Shown here piece by piece: positions 34,033 to 43,168 of a stretch of 64,000 nucleotides of DNA. Every line of letters begins with the position of its first letter. The stretch's first letter is position 1. Below the pieces are notes generated by a model, which made no database searches, was not told the origin of the DNA, and saw only the letters and a program-made list of their open reading frames with translations. The DNA comes from Rhizobium sp. BK316 (lineage in GTDB: Bacteria; Pseudomonadota; Alphaproteobacteria; Rhizobiales; Rhizobiaceae), in assembly GCF_014193695.1 (NCBI RefSeq), contig NZ_JACHZR010000002.1, positions 930,001-994,000 of the forward strand, read 5' to 3'. Made by a program: the position numbers and the translations under genes.

Positions 34033-34138
34033 CCCTGGCATAATTCCTTAAATCGGAATCGCTTTAGGGATAAAATTATGAGCAATTTAAAGTGCTGCAG
34101 CGTCCTTTGCGCGTCTGAAGGCGCGCGGCGCTGTAGCC
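34033..34138. repeat. Rhizobium-type palindromic intergenic element between the transpeptidases
   Basis: Contains TTAAATCGGAATCGCTTTAGGGATAAAATTATG-like sequence (split here for length: TTAAATCGGAATCGCTTTAG then GGATAAAATTATG) and a hairpin from GTGCTGCAGCG to GCGCTGTAGC. I recall this element as common between genes in Rhizobium genomes; only one copy is in this window, so its repeat status rests on memory. Confidence 0.45.
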
Positions 34139-34215
34139 GATTTCGGCATTGGACGAATCAGGGGTGAGCTGCGTTATTGCAAGCCCCGCATCACGAAGGA
34201 AATCAGTCCCGCGTC

Positions 34216-34941
34216 ATGAGCCTCGATAAACCTCTCTCCCGTCGTAGCTTTCTTTCCTTTTCGGCTTTGACAGCGGCTTCCGCGCTGGCAGGCTGTGCCT
34301 CCACGTCGAATACGGTCGAAAATGGCGGCATGCAGATCAGCTACCGCTCTCCTTTCCGCCCGTTCCAGACGACGAGCGTGCCCGGTGAAGCAGAACTTGC
34401 CGTCATGTACGGTCCAATCGAAGACGGCGGCTTCCTCATCCCCGCCGTTCCCTACCAGCAGATCGATCCGCGCTACTATCGCCAGCAGGTCGTGGATCCG
34501 ACAGGCCAGCCGCCCGGCACCATTGTCGTCGATACGCCCTCGCGTTTCCTCTATCTCGTCCAGCCCGGCGGCATGGCGATGCGCTACGGCGTCGGCATCG
34601 GCCGCGAAGGTTTTGCATGGTCGGGTAACGGTGTGATCCAGTGGAAGCAGAAATGGCCGCGCTGGAAGCCGCCGAATGAGATGGTTGCCCGCCAGCCGGA
34701 GCTTGCGAAATACTCGATCGAGCGTGGTGGCATGGAGCCAGGCCTCTTGAATCCGCTCGGTGCGCGCGCTCTATATATCTTCTCCAACGGCGAAGATACG
34801 CTCTACCGCCTGCACGGCAATCCCGAATGGCGCTCCATCGGCAAGGCCGTCTCTTCGGGCTGCGTGCGCCTGCTGAACCAGGACATCATCGACCTCTACG
34901 ATCGCGTCCCCAACAAAACCCCTGTTGTTGTTTGGCAGTGA
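34216..34941 (+). CDS. L,D-transpeptidase lipoprotein (ErfK/YbiS family), second of a tandem pair
   Basis: 241 residues. The signal has a twin-arginine motif (LSRRSFLSF) followed by lipobox LAGC (Cys27), indicating a Tat-exported lipoprotein. The catalytic domain is very similar to its neighbour: TIVVDTPSRFLYLVQ, MRYGVGIGREGFAWSG and HGNPEWRSIGKAVSSGCVRL. It lacks the roughly 30-residue N-terminal extension of the first copy. Probably a tandem duplication with divergence of the export route. Followed by 80-bp repeats and a strong terminator. Confidence 0.92.
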   Translation: MSLDKPLSRRSFLSFSALTAASALAGCASTSNTVENGGMQISYRSPFRPFQTTSVPGEAELAVMYGPIEDGGFLIPAVPYQQIDPRYYRQQVVDPTGQPPGTIVVDTPSRFLYLVQPGGMAMRYGVGIGREGFAWSGNGVIQWKQKWPRWKPPNEMVARQPELAKYSIERGGMEPGLLNPLGARALYIFSNGEDTLYRLHGNPEWRSIGKAVSSGCVRLLNQDIIDLYDRVPNKTPVVVWQ

Positions 34942-34942
34942 G

Positions 34943-35102
34943 GAGCGGTCGGGCGAAGCCCGAGCAATCGATCCAGTGAATCGATTGCAGTGACGAACGC
35001 CCGAAGCGAAAGCGCCGGGCCGGAGTGATGCCGCGCAGCGGCAACAATCGATCCAGTGAATCGATTGTAACGACGAACGCCCTGAGCCCAGGCGAAGGGC
35101 TG
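34943..35102. repeat. Two 80-bp tandem repeat units
   Basis: Units start at 34943 and 35023 with an exact 80-bp period. Each holds CAATCGATCCAGTGAATCGATT (given in two parts: CAATCGATCCAGTGA, ATCGATT), an 8-bp hairpin, followed by GACGAACGCCC. The flanks form different compensating hairpins (GGGCGAAGCCC in one, GCCGCGCAGCGGC in the other), which suggests that RNA or DNA fold is conserved rather than sequence. Confidence 0.75.
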
Positions 35103-35124
35103 GAGGGGTGCCAAGCCAAAACAA

Positions 35125-35153
35125 AAAACCGCCCGATCGGGCGGTTTTCCTTT
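35125..35153. terminator. Bidirectional rho-independent terminator
   Basis: AAAACCGCCCGATCGGGCGGTTTT is a perfect palindrome with A and T tracts on both sides, so it works for the transpeptidase gene and for the convergent LysR gene. Confidence 0.85.
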
Positions 35154-35169
35154 TCCATTTGAAGTATTC

Positions 35170-36132
35170 TCAAGCCGCCTCAGCGCAAATCCCCGCCTTG
35201 CACCCCGAAGCAAGCAGCGCCGCATCCGCCACCTCGACAAACAACCGCCGAAACCAGGCCGCCCGCTCGTCCGCCCTGTCCACTCGCCGATACAGCATCG
35301 ACACCGGGTCAGCCGGCAGCTCGATCGGTGGCATCGACACCTCGAGATTATGAAGCTGCGCCATGCAACGGCCGAGCGATTCCGGCACGACGGCGATCGA
35401 CGGCATGGCTCTCAATGCCGGCGGCACGGCCGAATAGCGGGGAACCGTCGCCACCACATTCCGGCTCAGGCCAACCTTGTTGAGCGCAGCATCGAGCGCC
35501 GTGCTCGCGTTGCCGAGGAAGGAGATGGCGATATGCGGCGCGGCGATAAAATCCTCGACGCTGATCGGCGGCTTCAGCTTCAATTGCTGCGGATCGTAGA
35601 TGGCGATCGAGCACTGCTCGAAAAGCGGCTTGCGGATATGCCAGGAAGCCGGTTCGCCGTGAACGGAGATGCTGAATTCGAAAGCACCGTCATCGAGCAT
35701 CTGAGCGGCGTCGCGCTTGTCGGCGGCAATGCCGACGAGCCGCGCACCGGGTGCAAGCTGGCGCAGCCGCGCGACGAGAGGGCCGAAAAAGGCCGTCTCC
35801 AGATTGTCGCACATGCCGACGCGGAATTCACCCTGCCAGGTTGACGGATCGAAGCCAGTGGGCGGGCGGATCGCCCGTTCGATGCCGGACAGCGCATCCT
35901 CGATCGCCGGTGCGATGGCCAGCGCCCGCGCCGTCGGCTGCAGGCCGCGGCCGACGCGCACGAACAGCTCGTCATCCAGCGCCTCGCGCAGCCGCTTGAG
36001 CGCGGCGGAAAGCCCGGGCTGGCCGAGCAGCAGCCGTTCGGCTGCACGGCTGACATTGCGCTCCTGCATCAGCACTGAAAAGGCGAGCAGAAGGTTGAGA
36101 TCGATTTTGCGAAGGACGGCATCATTCATCAT
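35170..36132 (-). CDS. LysR-family regulator, NodD/NahR-like subgroup
   Basis: 320 residues. KIDLNLLLAFSVLMQERNVSRAAERLLLGQPGLSAALKRLREALDDELFVRVGRGL is the HTH of the NodD/NahR/SyrM-like group, with the DLNLL opening. The effector domain includes FRVGMCDNLETAFFGPLVARL. Two consecutive ATGs (36132, 36129) are possible starts. Divergent from an MFS exporter, its probable target; inducer unknown. Confidence 0.9.
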   Translation of the reverse strand: MMNDAVLRKIDLNLLLAFSVLMQERNVSRAAERLLLGQPGLSAALKRLREALDDELFVRVGRGLQPTARALAIAPAIEDALSGIERAIRPPTGFDPSTWQGEFRVGMCDNLETAFFGPLVARLRQLAPGARLVGIAADKRDAAQMLDDGAFEFSISVHGEPASWHIRKPLFEQCSIAIYDPQQLKLKPPISVEDFIAAPHIAISFLGNASTALDAALNKVGLSRNVVATVPRYSAVPPALRAMPSIAVVPESLGRCMAQLHNLEVSMPPIELPADPVSMLYRRVDRADERAAWFRRLFVEVADAALLASGCKAGICAEAA

Positions 36133-36137
36133 TACGA

Positions 36138-36157
36138 GTAATACCTGGCATGGTTAC
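36138..36157. promoter_or_regulatory. Putative LysR box between LysR and MFS genes
   Basis: GTAATACCTGGCATGGTTAC is an imperfect inverted repeat (GTAA.ACC and GGT.TAC, GTAAT/TTAC outer arms) placed just upstream of the LysR start, in the usual location for autoregulation and divergent control. Confidence 0.35.
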
Positions 36158-36255
36158 TATCAATTTGCAATGGGGTTTGAAGCTGTACATTTTTTCGTTC
36201 CCTGCCGCCCGCCAGCCTCCCGGCGAGAGCGGCAGCAAAGAAGGAACTGAGATTG

Positions 36256-37656
36256 ATGACCAATTCCCCATCTCCACGCGGAGCCGGCCTGGCGTTGCTG
36301 CTGCTCTGCGCTGCGAACTTCCTTGATGCCATGGATGTTTCCACCATCGGGGTCGCCCTGACTGCGATCCAGACCGAACTTGGTATGCCGGCAACCTCGC
36401 TTCAATGGGCTGTCAGTGCCTATGTGCTGGGTTATGGCGGCTTCCTGCTGCTCGGCGGCCGCGTCGCCGACCTTTTCGGCCACCGCCGCGTCTTCCTCTG
36501 GTCGCTCGGCATCTTCGCGGCCGCCAGCATCGCCGGCGGTTTCGTCGATAGCGGCCCGACCTTGATCGCCGCCCGTCTGGTAAAGGGCATCGCCGCCGCT
36601 TTCACGGCACCGGCGGCGCTCGCCCTGTTGCTCTCCGTCTTCGGTGAAGGCGAGAAAAGGGCAAAGGCGCTCGGCGTCTTCGCCTCGACGGGGGCCACCG
36701 GCTTCGTGCTCGGCATGGTGCTCGGCGGCGCGGCCACCATCTTCAGCTGGCGGGCGACGCTTGTCATGGGCGCCCCGGTCGCGATCCTCACACTTGCGAT
36801 CGCTCCCTTCGTCCTGCCTGCGGATGAGCGCCGCGGCGAGGGGCGCAAGCATTTCGATTGGGCCGGCGCGCTGACAATCACCCCCGGCCTGCTGCTCTTC
36901 GTCTTCGGCATCACCAATGCCGCGGCTGCCGGCTGGCATGACTTTTTCACCTGGGGGTCGCTCGTCGCCTCCGTGGTACTGATCGCACTCTTCCTGATCG
37001 TGGAATCGCGCCATGCCGATCCCATGGTGCCGCTGCATATCTTCCGCAGGGCAAAGCTCAGCCATGCCAACGCGATTGCCGCGCTGTTCCAGGGGGCCTA
37101 TGTCGGCTTCCAGTTCATCGCAACGCTCTACTATCAGGATGTCATCGGCTGGTCGGCCTTCGCCACCGGCTTCTGCTTCGCCTTCGGCGGCGTCTGCGTC
37201 ATGTTCCTCGCGCCGCGTTTTGCCACGGTGGCGCAGAACCGCGGCACGACGGGCCTGATGGCGGTCGGCGTCGGCCTGCAGGCCACAAGCTACATCCTCT
37301 GGGTGACACTGGTCGGCCATATCGATCCGATCATTCTGGTTGCCCTCAACCAGATCCCGCTCGGGATCGGTTATGCCATGACCTATCCGGCAATCCAGGT
37401 CGCCGCGCTCTCCGATGTCGAGGAGGACAAGTCGGGCCTTGCTTCCGGTCTGCTCTTTGCTTCCTTCCAGATCGGCGGCGGCGTCGTGCTGGCGGCGGCT
37501 TCCGCGATCTTTGCTGCGGCCCCGCACTTCGGCTGGGATCCCTATGTCGGCGGCATCATCTTCGTGGCATTGCTGGCGATCCTGATCACCCTGCTTGCCG
37601 CTGTCGGTCCGAAGACCGCAACGGTTCGCCAGCCGGCCTATCAGGCCGCGGAATAA
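36256..37656 (+). CDS. MFS transporter, DHA2 (drug:H+ antiporter) family
   Basis: 466 residues with about 14 hydrophobic segments. Signatures: LDAMDVSTIGVALTAIQTELG (helix 1), LLGGRVADLFGHRRVFLWSLG (motif A), IAARLVKGIAAAFTAPAALALL, GATGFVLGMVLGGAATIFSWRA (motif C). Inner-membrane exporter of unknown compounds. ATG 36256 with AAGGA upstream. Divergent from a LysR regulator. Confidence 0.9.
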   Translation: MTNSPSPRGAGLALLLLCAANFLDAMDVSTIGVALTAIQTELGMPATSLQWAVSAYVLGYGGFLLLGGRVADLFGHRRVFLWSLGIFAAASIAGGFVDSGPTLIAARLVKGIAAAFTAPAALALLLSVFGEGEKRAKALGVFASTGATGFVLGMVLGGAATIFSWRATLVMGAPVAILTLAIAPFVLPADERRGEGRKHFDWAGALTITPGLLLFVFGITNAAAAGWHDFFTWGSLVASVVLIALFLIVESRHADPMVPLHIFRRAKLSHANAIAALFQGAYVGFQFIATLYYQDVIGWSAFATGFCFAFGGVCVMFLAPRFATVAQNRGTTGLMAVGVGLQATSYILWVTLVGHIDPIILVALNQIPLGIGYAMTYPAIQVAALSDVEEDKSGLASGLLFASFQIGGGVVLAAASAIFAAAPHFGWDPYVGGIIFVALLAILITLLAAVGPKTATVRQPAYQAAE

Positions 37657-37663
37657 CGCAAAT

Positions 37664-37698
37664 TGCCCGCGTCTATCAGGCGCGGGCATTCTGTTTCA
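37664..37698. terminator. Terminator between convergent MFS and ohrR genes
   Basis: TGCCCGCG (37664-37671) and CGCGGGCA (37681-37688) form an 8-bp stem with a 9-nt loop, followed by TTCTGTTTC. AAATT lies on the left, so weak bidirectional use is possible. Confidence 0.6.
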
Positions 37699-37717
37699 GA
37701 CCGTAATCCGTCTCCGC

Positions 37718-38194
37718 CTATATGCTGGCGTTGAGATTGCCCCGCAGCCGGTGCAGCATGTCGCGCATGGCGGCCATTTCCTCCAGCGTGCAGCCGATCG
37801 CCTCGCCGATAGAAGACATGATCGTATTGATCTCGCCCTTCATCGACTGACCCTTCGGCGTCAGCGACACGATGACCTGCCGTTCGTCACGGGAATCGCG
37901 GAGGCGCTTGATGAGGCCGTTCTGCTCCAGCCGCTTGAGAAGGGGGGAGAGCGTGCCGGAATCGAGATCGAGCTGTTCGCCGATCGTTTTGACCGGCAGT
38001 TCGGCCTTTTCCCAAAGCACCAGCATGACGATATATTGCGGATAGGTGAGGCCCACCCTGTCGAGTATGGGCTTGTAGGCACGGGTGAAGGCATGCGCCG
38101 TCGCATAGACCGCGAAACAGAGCTGCTTCTCCAGCCGCTTTTCCTCTTCCGGTATTTCCATCACTTTCGCCGTTCTCGCCTTCATGTCTGCCAT
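37718..38194 (-). CDS. ohrR: Organic hydroperoxide-sensing MarR-family repressor
   Basis: 158 residues. The reactive cysteine lies in LEKQLCFAVYATAHAFTRAYKPIL, the segment that defines OhrR, and the MarR winged helix follows (TIGEQLDLDSGTLSPLLKRLEQNGLIKRLRDSRDERQVIVSLT). Peroxide oxidation of that cysteine releases DNA. Divergent from ohr, with an OhrR box between them. Confidence 0.93.
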   Translation of the reverse strand: MADMKARTAKVMEIPEEEKRLEKQLCFAVYATAHAFTRAYKPILDRVGLTYPQYIVMLVLWEKAELPVKTIGEQLDLDSGTLSPLLKRLEQNGLIKRLRDSRDERQVIVSLTPKGQSMKGEINTIMSSIGEAIGCTLEEMAAMRDMLHRLRGNLNASI

Positions 38195-38257
38195 CCCTGG
38201 AGGTCTTCATTCTCCTCCTTTCAGATTCCGAATGCAATTTGCAAAATTCACTTGCGT

Positions 38258-38270
38258 ACAATTTAATTGT
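38258..38270. promoter_or_regulatory. OhrR operator
   Basis: ACAATTTAATTGT, a perfect 6-bp inverted repeat around one T, is embedded in GTACAATTTAATTGTGC. It matches the known OhrR box pattern TACAATT-AATTGTA and lies between ohrR and ohr. Confidence 0.75.
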
Positions 38271-38322
38271 GCGATACTAGAAATCCAACCCGATCGAACA
38301 GGGCCAACCAAAGGAGATTGTC

Positions 38323-38745
38323 ATGCCTATTCTCTACACGACCAAAGCTTCCGCCACCGGTGGCCGCGCAGGCCGCGCCGTTTCTGAAAACGGTGTTCTC
38401 GACGTCACGCTGACCGTGCCGAAGGAACTCGGCGGCGACGGCGCAACCGGCACCAATCCCGAACAGCTCTTCGCAGCCGGCTATTCGGCCTGCTTCCTCG
38501 GTGCTTTGAAATTTGTGGCCGGCAAGGAAAAGGTCAAGATTCCCGAGGAAACAACGGTTTCCGCAACCGTCGGCATCGGCCCGCGTGAAGATGGCGGCGG
38601 CTTCGGCATCGAAGTTGCGCTGACGGTCAACATCCCGGGTGTCGATAAGGCCACCGCCGAAAAGCTCGCTGCGGCCGCCCATATCGTCTGCCCTTACAGC
38701 CACGCCATGCGCACCTCGACCGAAGTTCCGGTCACGGTTGCCTGA
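38323..38745 (+). CDS. ohr: Organic hydroperoxide resistance protein (OsmC/Ohr family)
   Basis: 140 residues, the family length. Two redox cysteines: GYSACFLGALK and HIVCPYSHAMR. It is a thiol peroxidase that reduces organic and fatty-acid hydroperoxides with lipoyl-type electron donors. ATG 38323 has AAGGAG. Controlled by the divergent ohrR, as in many alphaproteobacteria. Confidence 0.95.
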   Translation: MPILYTTKASATGGRAGRAVSENGVLDVTLTVPKELGGDGATGTNPEQLFAAGYSACFLGALKFVAGKEKVKIPEETTVSATVGIGPREDGGGFGIEVALTVNIPGVDKATAEKLAAAAHIVCPYSHAMRTSTEVPVTVA

Positions 38746-38793
38746 TCATCTTGCAGCGCTCGACCTGACGCGCTGATGCCGCGACAATGTCCT

Positions 38794-38822
38794 GTCTTCT
38801 CCCCGGATGCCGGGGAGAAGAC
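38794..38822. terminator. Long hairpin between convergent ohr and aldo/keto reductase genes
   Basis: GTCTTCTCCCCGG and CCGGGGAGAAGAC form a perfect 13-bp stem with a 3-nt loop. The core CTTCTCCCCGG...GGGGAGAAG is the RIME palindrome, so it may be a solo repeat core acting as a terminator. Confidence 0.6.
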
Positions 38823-38840
38823 TTCGTACTGTCAGGATGT

Positions 38841-39845
<1,005 letters not shown>

Positions 39846-40236
39846 CTCTCATCCTTTCTTCCGCCTCCGCATAGGAAGCGATTTTGCCGTCGAGGACGCG
39901 AAGGCAGGCTTCGAGATCGGCCAAATGGACCCGGACACGCTCACGATGCTCTTCGAGCATCTCTCGACGCTCGCTGAAAGTGGCTTTCCCCTTGTCGGCA
40001 AGCTTTGCGTAAAGCAGCATGTCGCGGATCGGCATGCCCGTCGTCTTCAGACGGCCGACAAACTCGATCCAGGAAAGGATGGAAGCGTCGTAGTCGCGTT
40101 GTCCGGATCGGTCGCGATCAGCATAGGGCAGCAGGCCGATACGCTCGTAGTAACGCAGTGTATGAGCCGACAGACCGCACCGTTTCGCGAGGTCACTGAT
40201 CTTCATGAGACACCTGTTCTCGTCACGACGCCAAGG

Positions 40237-40267
40237 AAGCTACGGCTTCGAGTGCACTCTAAGTCAA
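40237..40267 (-). promoter_or_regulatory. MerR-type promoter with 19-bp spacer and operator
   Basis: On the minus strand TTGACT (40267-40262) and TAGCTT (40242-40237) are separated by 19 bp. The spacer carries the dyad CTTAGAGTGCACTCGAAG (forward 40246-40263, one mismatch), exactly where MerR proteins bind to untwist such promoters. Confidence 0.7.
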
Positions 40268-40318
40268 GAGGCTTTTTGTGGCTGATTTTGCAGTCGTCAG
40301 ATTCCCGGCTTTGCAGGA

Positions 40319-40765
40319 TCACGCCAGGTGCAGCAGGTCGCGCCTCAGCCCATCCGCATCGCCATTCGGCAGTTTTGCTTCCAGTGCCGCGTGCGTGCTT
40401 TCCCAGATCGGCAGCGCCTCTCTTAGTGCCGCCCGCCCATCATCCGTCAGGCAGAGCAGACGGCCGCGCCGATCCCTCGGGTTCGGCACCACATCGACGA
40501 AGCCCCTGCGCTGCAGTGGCTTCAGTGCCGCGGTCAGTGTCGTCTGGTCCATGGCGAGCAGGCTTGCGACGGGACCCATCGGCGGCGGCTCCGGTCGGTT
40601 CAGTGACATCAGCAGGGAGAACTGGCCGTTGGTAAGGCCGACGGGCCGCAGCGCGTCGTCGAACAGCCTTGCGAGCGCACGGGCGGCGCGTTGCACATGC
40701 AGGCACAGGCACGTGTCCCGCACCAGAAGCGTTGTGGAAAAAGGAATCGCGATCGAGTTTGACAT
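40319..40765 (-). CDS. MarR-family transcriptional regulator
   Basis: 148 residues. LFDDALRPVGLTNGQFSLLMSLNRPEPPPMGPVASLLAMDQTTLTAALKPLQRRGFVDVVPNPRDRRGRLLCLTDDG is a MarR winged helix. Two cysteines near the N-terminus (DTCLCLHVQRAARAL) could give redox sensing. Divergent from the DUF899 gene with a perfect 12-bp palindrome in between; it probably controls the 40855-42967 genes. Confidence 0.88.
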   Translation of the reverse strand: MSNSIAIPFSTTLLVRDTCLCLHVQRAARALARLFDDALRPVGLTNGQFSLLMSLNRPEPPPMGPVASLLAMDQTTLTAALKPLQRRGFVDVVPNPRDRRGRLLCLTDDGRAALREALPIWESTHAALEAKLPNGDADGLRRDLLHLA

Positions 40766-40776
40766 GGTCTATTTCT

Positions 40777-40788
40777 ATTGATATCAAT
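40777..40788. promoter_or_regulatory. Palindromic MarR operator
   Basis: ATTGATATCAAT is a perfect 12-bp palindrome 12 bp upstream of the marR-like start and 67 bp from the divergent DUF899 start. TTGATATCAA is a common MarR-type site. Confidence 0.55.
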
Positions 40789-40854
40789 GTATTTAGTCAA
40801 GAAGAGGAGACTATCTGCCGGAAAATACCGGCGCGCCGGAGGAGGGCGCAGACC

Positions 40855-41595
40855 ATGTTGAACAAGATGACTCAAAATCCCGTCGTTTCCCGCGAGGAAT
40901 GGCTCGAAGCCCGCCGAGCTTTGCTCCTGAGAGAGAAAGAGGCGACCCATCTGAGAGACAAGGTGAATGCCGAGCGCATGGCTTTGCCCTGGGTGAAAGT
41001 CGACAAGGACTATATGTTCGACACGCCGCAAGGGCCGAAATCGCTCGCCGACCTTTTCGATGGCCGCAGCCAGCTGATGGTCTATCACTTCATGTTCGGC
41101 CCCGAATGGGAGGCAGGTTGCCCCGGCTGCTCATTCCTCGCCGATCATCTTGACGGCACGCTGCCCCACCTCAACCACCACGACGTGACCCTTGTTGCCG
41201 TCGCCCGTGCGCCGCTCGCCAAGATCGAGGCCTACAAGAAGCGCATGGGCTGGAATTTCCCTTGGGTTTCGTCCTTCGGCAGCGATTTCAACTTCGATTA
41301 TCACGTATCTTTCACGCCTGAGGACCTTGCCAAAGACAAGGTCTTTTATAACTTCTCTCCAATAGCGCCCTCTGACGCCAATGACGAGCTGCCCGGACTT
41401 TCGGCCTTTTACCGGAATGAGAAGGGCGAAGTGTTCCATACCTATTCGAGCTATGCCCGCGGCGCGGAAGAAATCCTCGGTACGCTGATGATCCTGGATC
41501 ACGCGCCCAAGGGCCGCAACGAAGATTCGACCATGGATTTCGTAAAACGCCACGATGAATATGAGGAAGCCCCTCAAGCCTCATCCTGCCACTAA
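40855..41595 (+). CDS. DUF899-family thioredoxin-like protein
   Basis: 246 residues. LEARRALLLREKEATHLRDKVNAERMALPWVKVDKDYMFDTP and YHFMFGPEWEAGCPGCSFLADHLDG are signatures of DUF899, with a CxxC-type pair (CPGC) in a thioredoxin-like fold. The family is widespread but biochemically undefined; a peroxidase or disulphide reductase role is inferred. ATG 40855 follows GGAGGAGG. First of three genes with tight spacing downstream of a divergent MarR regulator. Confidence 0.88.
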   Translation: MLNKMTQNPVVSREEWLEARRALLLREKEATHLRDKVNAERMALPWVKVDKDYMFDTPQGPKSLADLFDGRSQLMVYHFMFGPEWEAGCPGCSFLADHLDGTLPHLNHHDVTLVAVARAPLAKIEAYKKRMGWNFPWVSSFGSDFNFDYHVSFTPEDLAKDKVFYNFSPIAPSDANDELPGLSAFYRNEKGEVFHTYSSYARGAEEILGTLMILDHAPKGRNEDSTMDFVKRHDEYEEAPQASSCH

Positions 41596-41672
41596 CGCAA
41601 TTCCAGCCGCTTTTGCGTCCGGAATTGCATGAAGCATCTAGTCAGCCACCCATCATCCGGAGGAGAAGGACG

Positions 41673-42137
41673 ATGAAGACTGCAGAAGTGCTGAAGGAGC
41701 ATAGTTTTCTGGAGAGAATGGTCGGTCGATGGACCGTCAATGCCCCGGACATGACCGGTCAGAAGCCCTGGGAAGAGACCGTTCGGTCCCTGCAGGGTAT
41801 CTGGTTCGTCGCTGAAGGCAGCGGCGAAATGACCGATGGCAAGCAGGCGACGACGATACTCACGCTTGGCTACGACCCGAGCAAGGGTAAATATGTCGGC
41901 AGCTGGATCGGCTCCATGATGGATTACATGTGGACTTATGAAGGCGAGGTCGAGCCGTCAGGCAATGTCCTGTCGCTCTATACAAAGGGGCCGGCCTTCG
42001 ACGGCAGCGGCCTTGCCGACTATCGCGAGCAGATCACCTTCCTCGATGACATCACGAGAACCTTCACATCGAGCACCCGTGAGCCTGACGGCTCTTGGAA
42101 GCAGTTCATGGAAGCCAGATATACCCGAAAGGGCTGA
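41673..42137 (+). CDS. DUF1579-family protein
   Basis: 154 residues. LKEHSFLERMVGRWTVNAPDM, then GIWFVAEGSGEM and TTILTLGYDPSKGKYVGSWIGSMMDYMWTYEGEV match DUF1579, a lipocalin-like small-molecule-binding fold of unknown role. ATG 41673 has GGAGGAGAAGG. It lies 77 bp after the DUF899 gene and 53 bp before the VOC gene, in a stress-type cassette. Confidence 0.87.
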   Translation: MKTAEVLKEHSFLERMVGRWTVNAPDMTGQKPWEETVRSLQGIWFVAEGSGEMTDGKQATTILTLGYDPSKGKYVGSWIGSMMDYMWTYEGEVEPSGNVLSLYTKGPAFDGSGLADYREQITFLDDITRTFTSSTREPDGSWKQFMEARYTRKG

Positions 42138-42190
42138 AATCGCCGGGCAAATTTCAAGACTGAACTCAAGCGTGGACCGAGGAGAACACG

Positions 42191-42967
42191 ATGTCCAATA
42201 CGCATGGCAAGTTCATATGGTGCGAACTGATGACGCCGGACCCCGATGCGGCGGCGAAATTCTACGGCTCGGTCGTCGGCTGGACGTCGAGCAAAATGCC
42301 GGCGGCAGACCAGCCGGAATACACCATCTTCGAAGCAAACGGTGTCAGGGTCGCCGGTATGATGCCTTTTCCGGCAGAGCTGGAAGGGCAGGGCATTCCG
42401 CCGAACTGGACCGGTTACGTCGCCGTCGACGATGTCGATCAGTCGGCGCGCGACTTCTCGGCAAATGGCGGGACCATCCGCCGCCAGCCGGCCGATATTC
42501 CGGGCATCGGCCGCTTCGCCGTCGTCGCCGATCCTGACGGGGCGGTGCTCTGCATCATGACGCCGCTGCCGATGGAAAATCCGCCGCCGGAGCTGCCTTT
42601 CGACACGCCCGGCCATGTCGGCTGGCGCGAGCTCTACGCCAATGATGGCGCCAAGGCCTTCGACTTCTATTCCAAGCTCTTCGGCTGGACGAAGGATCAG
42701 GACTTCGACATGGGGCCGATGGGCGTCTACCACATCTTCGCCGAACACGGAAAACAGACCGGCGGCATGATGACCCGCCCGCCTGAGGTCGGCATGGCCT
42801 TCTGGTCCTATTATTTCACCGTGCCGGCGCTCGATGCTGCGATCGAGCGCGTCAATGCCGGCGGCGGCAAGGTCGTCAACGGTCCCATGGAAGTTCCCGG
42901 CGGCTGGGTCTGTCAGGGGATGGATCCGCAGGGGGCCTATTTCTGCCTCTCGGCGGGCAAGCGGTAG
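42191..42967 (+). CDS. VOC-family (glyoxalase-like) two-domain protein
   Basis: 258 residues with two glyoxalase/bleomycin-resistance repeats: ELMTPDPDAAAKFYGSVVGWTSS...VADPDGAVLCIMTP, then ELYANDGAKAFDFYSKLFGWTKD...MDPQGAYFCLSAG. The metal ligands expected in true glyoxalases are not all evident, so it may bind or modify small metabolites. ATG 42191 has GAGGAG. Last of the MarR-linked trio. Confidence 0.9.
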   Translation: MSNTHGKFIWCELMTPDPDAAAKFYGSVVGWTSSKMPAADQPEYTIFEANGVRVAGMMPFPAELEGQGIPPNWTGYVAVDDVDQSARDFSANGGTIRRQPADIPGIGRFAVVADPDGAVLCIMTPLPMENPPPELPFDTPGHVGWRELYANDGAKAFDFYSKLFGWTKDQDFDMGPMGVYHIFAEHGKQTGGMMTRPPEVGMAFWSYYFTVPALDAAIERVNAGGGKVVNGPMEVPGGWVCQGMDPQGAYFCLSAGKR

Positions 42968-43011
42968 GGGTGGCCGAATGTCGGAATGAGGAGGGTAAGG
43001 GGTGCCGCGTG

Positions 43012-43126
43012 ACCCCTCATCTGCCTGCCGGCATCTTCTCCCCGATGGGGAGAAGTGGGGGGCTGCAACGTCTCCGTCCCTTCTCCCCAGCGGGGAGAAG
43101 GTGGCCCGAAGGGTCGGATGAGGGGG
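43012..43126. repeat. RIME-like mosaic repeat
   Basis: CCCTCATC ... CTTCTCCCCGATGGGGAGAAG and CTTCTCCCCAGCGGGGAGAAGGTGGCC...GGATGAGGG in opposite orientation, the same architecture as 30178-30324. It lies between the VOC gene and the convergent ABC-F gene. Confidence 0.8.
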
Positions 43127-43168
43127 CTAAATGGCACACCAGCAGACGAAATCCACCCCCAATTTCCG

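Noticed and set aside
34943..35102. Two evenly spaced hairpin repeats as a CRISPR array
   Set aside because: Only two units, spacers are themselves palindromic and partly conserved, and no cas genes are present.
36160..37689. 509-residue antisense frame under the DHA2 MFS gene
   Set aside because: The plus-strand frame has clear transporter motifs; the antisense product is a Glu/Arg/Gly-rich shadow.
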